A stretch of DNA of 64,000 nt from assembly GCF_016925535.1 (NCBI RefSeq), contig NZ_CP070496.1:3534001-3598000 (forward strand). Direction: 5' to 3'. The translations under genes and the position numbers were made by a program. Under the pieces are notes generated by a model. The model was not told where the DNA came from and did no database searches. It worked only from the letters and a program-made list of their open reading frames with translations. Of the stretch, positions 10,301 through 17,587 are shown in pieces (within the stretch, counting starts at the first letter, position 1; each line of letters opens with the position of its first letter). The stretch comes from Natronoglycomyces albus. GTDB lineage: Bacteria > Actinomycetota > Actinomycetes > Mycobacteriales > Micromonosporaceae.

Positions 10301-13259
10301 TAACCTGGGCGCTGACGATGTCCTTGCCACGAATTCCCGAGGTGTTAAAACGCACCATGGAACGCCAGAGTCCACATGCGTCGGGCGCGCATCCGGCCCA
10401 TGTCAAGTTACCGACCCGCATTCCGCCTCTCCGAGGCCAGCTGTTGTCGTCGGTCCAGCCTCGACCGGCCGCTGATTGGAGAACCGTCGCCCAGTGCAAA
10501 CGGCTTCCGACGAACGGCGGGTCGATGACGATCGGGTATTCGGCGTCAGGGTCGGTGAGGATGGTCTGGTCGGTTTCGACGGTCACGGTGTTGCCGTCGA
10601 ATTGGATCGGCATCTCCGCATAACGGCCGGGGTTGCCGTCATCGGGACCAATCGGGGAGCTCCCTCCTTCGTCGGTGGCATTGATTCCATCGCCATCGGA
10701 GATTTCGCCGTCGTCGATCGACGAGTCCCACATATAGGCAGAGATCGCGGCGAAGGCGACATCACCCGCAGCGTCGACTGCGTTCAGTCCACCGGTTTCG
10801 GGGTCAGCCACGAGTTCCAAACCGTCAACGTCAATACCGACGGAGATTTGGGCAAGTTCTGGGTTGGCCGCAGCGGCGGGTGTCTTGACGACAAAGGCAT
10901 ATGAAAAGCCATCGATGCCTGCCTTGACCTGCAAGTCGACATCGTCCAAGACGTCGGCGAAGGTCGCCTTGGCTCCGTCCAGGGAAGGTTCGGGCAGCGG
11001 CTCGGGCCAGATGAGGGACACGGAACCACCGTCAGGCGAAGTCGCGGTGACAAAGGCGTCACCGCCACCGGTCGAGACCTGGATATCGGACACTGCGGCG
11101 GCAGTGATAACCGTTCCGTCGTCACGAGTGGTGAAGTCCGTGTCGATCTCGGCCCATTCGCCATCGGAGCCCACGGCCCACGCTGGAACAGTTGATACCT
11201 CGGCAACTAGGGTGCCGTCTGGGTCGGCCATTACTTGGGAGTCGAAGTCGCGCTCGTTACGAACCTCGACCTGCGCCTGACAGGCTTCGGCCAAGAAGAG
11301 AGCGCCGCCTTCGGAGAAGGAACTCAATCCCTCGGCCACTTCCTCAGGGTTGTGCGGGCACGTCAGCGCACCCCACTCGTCTTCAATCACGTCGTCGAGC
11401 GAGTGATCAACGGTGAAGGAGCACCACGAGGTGACCCGTGATCTCGCGCTGTCGTCAGGAGAATGCGATTGCACGCGCCACTCGTACGTTCCTTCCGGAA
11501 GCTCATTCGGGCCCTCCCAGGACCAAGTCTCACCTGCTGTCACAGGCTCGGCAGTGCGATAGTCGATGATGGCATCGTCAGTTCCGATTTCACGGACCAC
11601 AATTTGCACGTCAACGATATTGTCCGACGAAAAGGGCATGGCTGAGAATGTCGGTTTTGATCCCGAGTAGCGAGCGCCTTCGGGTGCCAGGCAACCAATA
11701 TCGTTGACGGCAAGCTGGCTGGGTGCTCCCATATGCGGCCGGTAGTCTACTTCCAACTTCATTGCTCCGGCGTCGGTACGCCACCACTGTTGGAGGTCGG
11801 TCTCATCGTCCGCACGCAGGCCGAAAGTAATCGAATCGTGCGGCTGGTTCACGTGCCGCGACACATGATGTGTTAGATCTTCAGACTCAAACGTCACTTC
11901 CTGATCAGGATGGGACTCCGGACAGCCACCGGCGCTGTTCGCGCTTGGAACGGTTTGCGTATCCAGCGGCGCCTCGTGCATCCAACGTCCGGAGGTCGAA
12001 TTCCATGAAGTCGGTACAGCGTGTTTGGCGATGTATTGCGTCTGCCACAGGTGCAACGGATACTCGCCGCATCCCCCTGTATGCGAGACGTTGAGATTGA
12101 CACGCGCCTCATCAACTCGGGACCTCAAAATCGGCCGCAAGTCGAATCGCACCATGGACCGCCAGATCCCGTGCCCGGTCTGGCCTTCAGCAACCCACCC
12201 ATTGAAGCCAACCCGCATGCCACCTTCACGGGGGAACTCATTGTCATCCCACCAGGTGTCATTCGCATACTGTCCACTACCTACAGTCGCCCATGCCCAC
12301 TCCGGGGCGGTAAACGCCGGGTCGATCGTGACCGGGTACTCCGTGTTCGCGTCAGCGAGAAACTCATCGTCGGCGACAACGGTCAGGAGATCGTTGTTTA
12401 GTTCGACATCAAGACCGACTATCTTGCCCGGATCAACTGCGGCGTCCTCTTCGCTTGCAGCGGCGGACATCGCACTCGGGCCAGCATCGTTGGACACCGC
12501 TTGCGAGGAGTCCCACATCATCGCGCCGCTCGAGGCGAGTACGACCGTATCGGTATCAGGATTGGTCACGGTGACAACACCAGTGCCGCCATCTTGGTCC
12601 ACACTTGTCGTCCCTGCCAGCTGCACCGCGAATGTGTCGAGAGCCGCAGCTGCCTCAGGCGTGTGAACCTCCAATTTATAAGAGAAACCGGTTGCCTCAA
12701 CCGTTACAACCAGGTCGATATCGTCCGTGACATTCACGTATCGCGCCGAACTGTCGACCAGTTCTGGCTCAGGCAATGGCTCGGGCCACCACAGCTGCAT
12801 TTCTCCCCCGGCCCCATCGCCGTAGGTCACCAGCGGAGTGCCCTCGCCTCCAGCGGAAAGGACCATGTCACCGATGGTTGCTCGCGGAACGACACCCGTA
12901 TCCCCATCGAGGACCAAACTTGGGTCGATGTCAACCCACTCCCCCGCTTCCTCCTGAGTCCATTGTGGCTGTACGTAAAGCTCAGCGGTAAGACTTCCGT
13001 CGGGTTTAGCAGTCACTTTGGTCGTGGGCGATCGCAGTCCATCGACCTCAACGGGCCTGTCGCACTCTGCGGAGAACTCCACACCTTCGCCGTCAGATTC
13101 CACGAAATGGTCGGGGCTGGACAACACCGAGCAGTCGATATCGCTCGGACTGGCATGGGCAGTACCTGCTACGACGAGCGAACCAAGCATCAACGCGCTG
13201 GAAGCGAACACGAATGCGGTACGCAGCCTCCCGGCTGCACGAGAAGAAGGGGGCTTCAT
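7344..13259 (-). CDS. Secreted LamG-domain protein with an internal duplication, RHS partner
   Basis: 1971 residues. A signal peptide with a hydrophobic core at about 14-31 ends near AHASPSD. Residues about 44-510 and 630-1105 are two copies of one large module; each has a WPEPLPEP motif, a GFSY motif, a D/E-rich 'YP(V/I)xIDP' stretch, and a region with GGMRVG, WRSMVRF and HTGGCG. Fn3-like segments follow (about 1110-1310), then three LamG jellyroll units (about 1318-1530, 1538-1760, 1770-1965), each with the YH(L/V)AxxxD or WTHLVGVYD type strand. LamG folds bind carbohydrate or protein ligands, so surface attachment or shell assembly for the adjacent toxin is plausible but inferred. It is first in the toxin operon. 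The start has only a weak ribosome site. The domain calls are from motifs; no catalytic centre was seen. Confidence 0.85.
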   Translation of the reverse strand: MKPPSSRAAGRLRTAFVFASSALMLGSLVVAGTAHASPSDIDCSVLSSPDHFVESDGEGVEFSAECDRPVEVDGLRSPTTKVTAKPDGSLTAELYVQPQWTQEEAGEWVDIDPSLVLDGDTGVVPRATIGDMVLSAGGEGTPLVTYGDGAGGEMQLWWPEPLPEPELVDSSARYVNVTDDIDLVVTVEATGFSYKLEVHTPEAAAALDTFAVQLAGTTSVDQDGGTGVVTVTNPDTDTVVLASSGAMMWDSSQAVSNDAGPSAMSAAASEEDAAVDPGKIVGLDVELNNDLLTVVADDEFLADANTEYPVTIDPAFTAPEWAWATVGSGQYANDTWWDDNEFPREGGMRVGFNGWVAEGQTGHGIWRSMVRFDLRPILRSRVDEARVNLNVSHTGGCGEYPLHLWQTQYIAKHAVPTSWNSTSGRWMHEAPLDTQTVPSANSAGGCPESHPDQEVTFESEDLTHHVSRHVNQPHDSITFGLRADDETDLQQWWRTDAGAMKLEVDYRPHMGAPSQLAVNDIGCLAPEGARYSGSKPTFSAMPFSSDNIVDVQIVVREIGTDDAIIDYRTAEPVTAGETWSWEGPNELPEGTYEWRVQSHSPDDSARSRVTSWCSFTVDHSLDDVIEDEWGALTCPHNPEEVAEGLSSFSEGGALFLAEACQAQVEVRNERDFDSQVMADPDGTLVAEVSTVPAWAVGSDGEWAEIDTDFTTRDDGTVITAAAVSDIQVSTGGGDAFVTATSPDGGSVSLIWPEPLPEPSLDGAKATFADVLDDVDLQVKAGIDGFSYAFVVKTPAAAANPELAQISVGIDVDGLELVADPETGGLNAVDAAGDVAFAAISAYMWDSSIDDGEISDGDGINATDEGGSSPIGPDDGNPGRYAEMPIQFDGNTVTVETDQTILTDPDAEYPIVIDPPFVGSRLHWATVLQSAAGRGWTDDNSWPRRGGMRVGNLTWAGCAPDACGLWRSMVRFNTSGIRGKDIVSAQVKATQTHTGGCGTYGLQLWQVNAFTSGTSWNGMSGKWMHGSPLQTQQVASSNSSCGHPNRGVTYSSNAVRNRVQNHANQNHRTISFGFRSSSETNASQWRRLSTASLRLEVEYNSPAQVPRLLRTNGAACVTSAAAAPWSSEPRPTLSGQPRDPDGRVGARIEVRQRGSTSNLRTWSTPSQVSHDSRVTWRIPAAQSLSGGEYRWRMRSIDNHSNGTNSAWSNWCHFKVDVTAPTPPKIEQIEPSGQPTAGDTVKLRLTSTDAHSGVKGFHYGIGEEVQREFVSSSGEAIIEFEAPAGGGFEWVYIWAEDHAGNTSNRVVYDFFAARLVEATPAGAWRLDGDGLDDSGAGNELTAGRAGEWVDSGQSTPPGQAMSFDGSDCVATAGSAVRTDMPYTVAAWAKVDESVGRYQTVVAQAGNFRRAFDLRYAYPHGTWQVMLPWQDQANPEGFVNLRANDPIQYGQWYHLAMTVDPAIQVMSLWVDGEHQGDRNFDIETWNGAGPVTVGCGKVESGHRGSNRLIGGVQHVGIWQGLLTDAQIQDVMGGNLPAGKAGEWLMRGTGEDSTLHSNPLVTPENTQWVDDQWGRRASALESDPAGCLATEARTLDTDRSFSVSAWAHIDEIRTDDEQVVVAEQIGPRSKFKLRLDPNGRWGFQMVSHEGPLDEVDWFNAHAPAEYTTLGTWTHLVGVYDALAGEMHLYVNGELAGSRYDADGIEQVAGNGSVLIGCRGERTDGSIEGPLHGAVSDVAVWRGPLGPKQAAEVYGGNPAAEQQANWSLSGNTNDAHGSFPLDLHGDETTDFDWVTDRIGFPRNALGLSGGYAATDGPVVATDESFTIAAWAKLDDINGVQTVLSQDAENMFGFQLDHSEEADAWRFQMLGADSISSSWHRVDSETNPEVGVWYHLAVVYDVAASEMRLYVDGQLENTADGPSSPWRSNGKVLIGAVYREHTTPIQRLRGAIDTAQMWTSTVDPDRIADMARTRPDW

Positions 13260-13800
13260 AAAAATGGGCGACTCTCTCGATATTGGGCTTTAGAGGCCGA
13301 CGCTCGGGGCGTGAGCAGAAGGCACAGAGACTGTAACAACAGGAATAGCGTCAGCTCTCATTTTCACGGCCCGAAAAATCGGAAATCGAGACATCATTAG
13401 TAACTAAAATGGACAGTTTGTTTAGAACACTCGCCAATTTTTGTTCGCCCAGATTCGATCGAACTTGAGTCACGGTTCAGGCACAACCAGCGAATGCAAT
13501 CCACGCCTCCCTTCTGGCAATTTTTGTATGACAAGCATCACGCCCATATGGCAAGAAGTGGCCTGAAAACGCTCACAATTTATGGTTCCCATACCGTTTG
13601 ATCGCATCTCAACCGGCTTAGCCCACATTGTTGTCACGTCGAAGCCAACGGCTGACGTCACCATTCAGAGAATTCCCACCGTGCCGGAACCCGATTTCTG
13701 CTCTGCCTTGCTCGAGGACTCCGCACCACCTGAATCGATGTGTACCAGGGAGCGCGACATTAGGAGCTCGAGCAAGAACTTCAATTATTTTTCGGGTGGA
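13260..13800. other. Gene-free stretch upstream of the LamG/RHS operon
   Basis: About 540 bases without a convincing gene. The stretch is AT-richer than the flanking coding DNA and must hold the promoter of the LamG/RHS/SUKH transcript, but no -10/-35 pair stands out enough to place it. Confidence 0.5.
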
Positions 13801-14238
13801 TCACGATCCATGGATATGTTTACTGCGCTTATTCTGTCTTTTCTCAAGAACGAAAAGCACTATGATTGCACCGAGGCTGCTAACAATCGCAGTTTCTATC
13901 ACTGAGCTAAACATAAGCAAACGAGGGGCAATCCAATACAGCGTAACTGCAGCACAGTATGCAGTCAAACGAAATACCATACGCGCTTTCTGTCCTATAT
14001 CGCTAGACCCGACACGCGAGAAAGGAAGAAGAACAAATATTGCTATCGGAACAGTGACGATTCCTGCGTAGGAAGCCACAGCTAGCAGTGTGGTTAGCAA
14101 GATTGTGGCATCTAGCTCAGTTTCAATATATGCATAACCGAGCTGAAGTCCCATCAACATGGAACCAACGAGAAAAAGATTGTAGAAAAAGAATACGATC
14201 GTTCCCCGAACCCAAAGGCTGAACTCTTCACCTACCAT
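13801..14238 (-). CDS. Small four-helix membrane protein, hypothetical
   Basis: 145 residues with four hydrophobic segments, roughly 10-35, 42-68, 85-107 and 110-131, and a basic C-terminal tail (EKRQNKRSKH). It is not recognised as any known family. It lies in the AT-rich accessory zone behind the RHS locus together with other small membrane proteins (15007-15429, 16002-16389), so it could be an orphan membrane immunity protein, which is only a guess. No strong ribosome site precedes the ATG. The length of uninterrupted hydrophobic pattern supports it as real. Confidence 0.6.
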   Translation of the reverse strand: MVGEEFSLWVRGTIVFFFYNLFLVGSMLMGLQLGYAYIETELDATILLTTLLAVASYAGIVTVPIAIFVLLPFSRVGSSDIGQKARMVFRLTAYCAAVTLYWIAPRLLMFSSVIETAIVSSLGAIIVLFVLEKRQNKRSKHIHGS

Positions 14239-14303
14239 TGCTCAATTTTTCCTTTTCCAGCTTTCAGAACGACCGGAACCCACCTCAGCAGTAGACGCAC
14301 TAA

Positions 14304-14465
14304 GAGCTCCTATCAGGTTTCTCTTCCTACTGCGGTGGTGTGATGTCGCGCCTGGCCGCGTTGTCGGCCCTTGCCCATACCCGCTGGGTATGAACAAGGG
14401 CCTCCGCCTCCCCACGCACTGACAGCACACCATCCTCGCCACGGAAACAAACCTGATAGGAGCTC
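14304..14465. mobile_element. 162-bp MITE, copy 1 (17-bp inverted ends, TAA target duplication)
   Basis: The element starts GAGCTCCTATCAGGTTT and ends with its exact reverse complement. It is flanked by TAA at 14301-14303 and again at 14466-14468. An internal hairpin lies at 14366-14402 (GGCCCTTG / CAAGGGCC and CATACCC / GGGTATG). A second copy at 57340-57501, in the same orientation, differs at only three positions by my reading. GAG ends with a 3-bp TNA target duplication match the IS1031-type group of the IS5 family, so an IS5-like transposase elsewhere probably moves it. It carries no transposase; open frames through it are incidental. Confidence 0.9.
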
Positions 14466-14468
14466 TAA

Positions 14469-15006
14469 TGAGCGCCATTCTCATCAGATCTAACACGAAA
14501 CTCTGTACCGGATTTAGCCGGGCCACTAGGCGTGCCACAGCCGTGGCAGACATCAAAGTCATAATCATTGATTTGCCGCGGGTCCTCCAAAAACAGACTT
14601 AATCCGGATACCTGCTTTAGGCAAGGGCTTCGGGTCATACATTTGCGGCTGCTCAAAGTGCCAGGCCAAAAGCTAAAGATGCCTGGCCTTGGGATCCTGG
14701 TGCCATCACCTCAATTTTCTCTATCGAGGCAGTTTGCGCAAGATACGCTACACCTTTGCTTTAGGGGGAGGAGCTGTATCACAGAGACAACCTCAGCCGA
14801 GACGATACGCTACCAGAGAGTTGGGAAAATGGTCGTATCTACTTTGATCACAAATCTCTAACATAGTCGCACGCCAATGCACATCAAACGGACTCAGTTT
14901 CGCGTCACCAGGCTTTCCCTCAAGCACTGATGCCCCTGCAAATTACAGTTAGGTTTCGCAAAACACCAAGTATGGCCGGCAGAAAGGACCGAGCACAGCC
15001 TCATCC
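14469..15006. other. Stretch beside MITE copy 1 with one doubtful small ORF
   Basis: No gene is well supported here. A minus-strand frame at 14465-14656 (TTG start, 63 codons, containing CHGCGTPSG) ends at a TAG that overlaps the MITE target duplication. It may be a remnant of a coding sequence that ended where the MITE inserted, but nothing in it is recognisable. The rest, 14657-15006, shows stops in all frames. Confidence 0.35.
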
Positions 15007-15429
15007 TTAACCGAGATACTGCCTTTTCAACTCAGCTGACCCCGGTAGGCCCCGTTCGTGGGGCGGCACGAGAAAGTCGGGCCGATTGTATCTGACAACT
15101 ATGAAAGATAGTACAACCTGGATAGCGAGAATAGAAACAAATCCAATTGCCCCAAGAATCAAAATTGCCCACAACGCCCATTGGGGAGGTTCTATATCGC
15201 CGATATCCAGAATTGCCACAATAGCTATAGCTATAAAAAATGGGGTGCCCCCTAGAGCGCTCGGAAAGTAGGCTCTATGCAAACAATCCCGAAACCAGGG
15301 AGCTCGATAACCTTTCCATTTCTTCCGAATCCGCTCTTTAGGCCATTCTTCTCCCCGCATAACCATGATCGCAATATACCAATTTCCAATAAAGGCTCCT
15401 ATCAGAAGTAGCAAACTGAGTACGAACAT
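15007..15429 (-). CDS. Small membrane protein, hypothetical, next to the IS end
   Basis: 140 residues. I chose the ATG at 15429 because GGGAG sits about 5 nt upstream. The frame can be read further back, to 15471, but that part lies in the IS terminal repeat and is not native. Hydrophobic segments are at about 2-22, 56-75 and 85-112; between the first two is a basic stretch (KERIRKKWKGYRAPWFRD). The IS remnant ends 29 bp upstream of this start, so the gene may have been cut off from its original promoter. No family is recognised. Confidence 0.6.
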   Translation of the reverse strand: MFVLSLLLLIGAFIGNWYIAIMVMRGEEWPKERIRKKWKGYRAPWFRDCLHRAYFPSALGGTPFFIAIAIVAILDIGDIEPPQWALWAILILGAIGFVSILAIQVVLSFIVVRYNRPDFLVPPHERGLPGSAELKRQYLG

Positions 15430-15458
15430 TTTTCTCCCATGAGTGGATGCTATATCTA

Positions 15459-16002
15459 GAGGCTTATGCAAAACGGTTTGTTGTTTGTTTAAGGAAGTGG
15501 AGTGCTTTGGTGGCTTGGAGTGTGTGGTTCCAGGTGTGGAGTGGGCGGCGGTAGTTGGTGTGGGGGGGGATGCGTCAGGTTTTTAGTTGGGCGGTGGCAC
15601 GTTCAACGGGGGCGCGGAGTTTATTGATCTGGGAGTTCACCTGTTGTTGTGCGGTGGTGAGTGGCTGGTTTCGATGGTTCTTGTACGGGGTTAGGCATGG
15701 TGTTGCTTGGTAGCCGTTGTCTCCGATGGCAGTGTGTGAATTTTCCAGAGTTGAGGAGACGTCGGGCCTGGTCGAGGCGGTTTTGTCGTGGGTAGCTCCG
15801 GGGTAGGAATCGCAGATATACACTGTTTGGCCTTCGAGTGTGGAGATGACAGTCAGGGTGTGACCGGTGCGGTGGTGTTTGCCGTTGTACATTTCTTTCT
15901 TTCCTCGCCATGACCAGGTCGGACACAGGGTCCCGTCGATAAGAACGACGGTGCCGTGTGCGGTTGATCGGGCTTCTTCCTTGAGCCTTATGCATAAGCC
16001 TC
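15459..16002. mobile_element. Shortened IS5-like element with TA target duplication
   Basis: The ends are GAGGCTTATGCA (15459-15470) and its reverse complement (15991-16002), flanked by TA at 15457-15458 and 16003-16004. The 544 bp between hold only the C-terminal part of a DDE transposase. The 5' portion of the transposase gene is missing although the terminal repeat next to it is intact, so this is an internally deleted, non-autonomous copy. Its ends differ from those of the 162-bp MITE, so it is not that MITE's parent. Confidence 0.8.
15464..15990 (-). pseudogene. IS5-family (DDE_Tnp_4-like) transposase, truncated and frameshifted
   Basis: The readable part contains VVLIDGTLCPTWSW (first Asp), NGKHHRTGH, YPGATHDKTA (second Asp region), DNGYQATPCLTPYK and APVERATAQLKT (Glu). 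This is the usual order of an IS5-type DDE transposase. About 115-120 N-terminal residues normal for the family are absent. After QLKT the frame stops, but the expected tail (YRRPLHTW ... TKALHFLKQ) continues in another frame down to a TAA at 15464-15466. The shift coincides with a run of G near 15560-15570. An open frame reading in from the neighbouring host DNA gives an apparent start at 16105, which is not the native one. The enzyme is inactive as it stands. Confidence 0.8.
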
Positions 16003-16389
16003 TATGCTGCTCCCTTTCTATACCATGCAACAAAGAGGAAACACACGATAACAAAATACACAGACAACAGGGCGACATTTGTCCAAACAATCTTGTTCGC
16101 ATCAATCAGCGAAATCCTGAGCTCTTGCACTAGGGAAAGAAAGCCCGCGATCCATAGGCCCGTTCTAAAACCTAGCTTAGAGATTTTTTTGGGGCAGGAC
16201 CTCATACTTCGCAAAAAGAGCTACCAGCGGCGTAAATATAGCTACATAGAGTATCCAGAGGTAAGTTTCCGGACCATATGACTTATATATCGCCAGAACG
16301 AAGGGCAACGGTAGGGACAGCACAATGGCAGTCACAAGCGTAATTGCTGCCATCTTTTGATGCTGCTTGCGTTCGGAATCTTCAGACAC
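16002..16389 (-). pseudogene. Small four-helix membrane protein, apparently frameshifted at an A7 run
   Basis: Two overlapping minus-strand frames lie here. The first (16177-16389, GTG start, AGGAAG upstream) encodes 70 residues with two membrane helices. The second (16002-16214) encodes two more helices and ends at a TAG that abuts the IS. They overlap in CCCCAAAAAAATC; removing one A joins them into a single protein of about 130 residues with four helices. This may be a real mutation, a homopolymer sequencing error, or a slippage site. The gene starts 8 bp after the stop of the upstream small gene, so the two form an operon. No family is recognised. Confidence 0.5.
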
Positions 16390-16397
16390 TCTGCTTC

Positions 16398-16619
16398 CTA
16401 ATCTACTGCCTGAGAAGTGACTGATGATTTTCCGGGATTATTGGGGCTAACATGATTCGCTTTGTACTTAGCTAGACTCTTCCCAAGGACAACACCAAGA
16501 GTCGATATAGCAAAAGAATTCAGAAGAACGTAGCCACATTCACTAGTACCAGGATTCTGCGAGCAAGTCTTTACGGAGTTCACCATGGCCCCGCCAGCCA
16601 CCCCAATTCCACATACCAC
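16398..16619 (-). CDS. Fragment resembling the post-core linker of an RHS toxin
   Basis: 73 residues from a GTG at 16619. The frame is open further back to a TAA at 16680-16682, giving a hydrophobic stretch (IVTVSCFSPGIVVCGIGVAG) but no ATG or GTG start. Its pattern, hydrophobic Val/Ala-rich helix, then KTCSQNPGTSECG, then a second apolar stretch, lines up with the linker after the RHS core in the neighbouring toxin (VATVAAFVPGG ... QSCSSGDTVGCAMG). I therefore read it as a leftover of another RHS-type protein, or as the start of a small derived gene. The similarity is by eye, so function and reality are uncertain. The next gene starts 8 bp after its stop. Confidence 0.4.
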   Translation of the reverse strand: MVCGIGVAGGAMVNSVKTCSQNPGTSECGYVLLNSFAISTLGVVLGKSLAKYKANHVSPNNPGKSSVTSQAVD

Positions 16620-16772
16620 TATGCCGGGAGAAAAACAGGAAACGGTGACAATCGACGTATTCAGCGCACCCAGTATTCCTTAGCTGGCCTCAGGCTTTCG
16701 ATATGCCGATTTCATGTGTATGACTATGCCGTCATGCCTGCATATCGGTTTAAGTCGCATCGTTTTCGCAGC

Positions 16773-16821
16773 AGTGGCTGCCTATACACGGATTGGGATC
16801 GAAGGCGTACAGGCAGCCACT
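16773..16821. terminator. Inverted repeat downstream of the 16830-17357 gene
   Basis: AGTGGCTGCCT (16773-16783) pairs exactly with AGGCAGCCACT (16811-16821) across a 27-nt loop. It lies 8 bp after the stop of the minus-strand gene, so it probably terminates that transcript. No T run follows. Confidence 0.6.
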
Positions 16822-16829
16822 CGTATCGA

Positions 16830-17357
16830 CTAGTTAGACAGTTGTGCGGTTGTCGCTGGCTTGCACCAGCTGACGGCGCTGGGCAGCGTTAGCAACAGAA
16901 TCAGCGTCGCGGCGACCGCGAGGTCAACTATCGAGAACAGGTCCTGTAGGAAGATCACCTGGGCGGCAGCGGACGCAGCCGCGATGGCGTAGAGGACCAA
17001 CAACCCAATACGGCCTGCCTTGACGCCCTGGTTGAGCTTCACGACGAACACCCCCACGAGGATGATGATCGCCGTGTGAAACAGCATCATGAGGCCGAAC
17101 AGCAGCGACAGTTGGCCGCCGCTTCCCAGCTGCGAGTCGGAGTCGAGGAAAACGATCCAGCCCAAGCAGGCAAAGATGCTGTTGATGACGATAAAGATCC
17201 AGGTGATGACGACGACCGCCGTCACCGTTCCCGGTCGTTTACGCGGCGCGGCGAGCGGCGGGGGACGCTTAAGAGCTGGCGGCTGTGGATTAACGCCGGG
17301 CTGGTTTTGGGCAGGGGTGGGTTCGGAATTGGGCACAGTGATCTCCAGGGTCGGCAC
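16830..17357 (-). CDS. Four-helix membrane protein with Pro-rich N-terminus, hypothetical
   Basis: 175 residues. The first 42 are a Pro-rich, basic cytoplasmic tail (ALKRPPPLAAPRKRP). Four hydrophobic segments follow at about 44-68, 82-108, 115-140 and 143-163. A short tail (KPATTAQLSN) ends the protein. This layout is common in actinobacterial small membrane proteins of unknown role. It stands alone, with a hairpin just after its stop and a 215-bp upstream region, so it is probably monocistronic. It marks the return to typical high-G+C chromosome after the AT-rich zone. The family was not identified. Confidence 0.7.
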   Translation of the reverse strand: MPTLEITVPNSEPTPAQNQPGVNPQPPALKRPPPLAAPRKRPGTVTAVVVITWIFIVINSIFACLGWIVFLDSDSQLGSGGQLSLLFGLMMLFHTAIIILVGVFVVKLNQGVKAGRIGLLVLYAIAAASAAAQVIFLQDLFSIVDLAVAATLILLLTLPSAVSWCKPATTAQLSN

Positions 17358-17587
17358 TCAAGGCGCTATTAGGGGTATGGACACGTTGCCGCGGGCAGCA
17401 GACAACGTGTCAGATCATAGCGTCTCACATTTGAGTGGTTCATGTGGACTGTCATGTCCTAAATGGAGAATGGTCCATTTGTGCACGGACGCTTCGCTAT
17501 TGGAGCCCTTGACCCAATTAGGTGTTTTTTCGGAATGGCTATCTCATGACTGTTCAGTCCACTTGTGCTCAGGCTTTGGTGCCGCCG

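Noticed and set aside
14242..14568. Reading frames that pass through MITE copy 1 (and the matching frame at copy 2)
   Set aside because: They are incidental: the same 54-codon segment occurs in both places and is made of the element itself, with unrelated ends.
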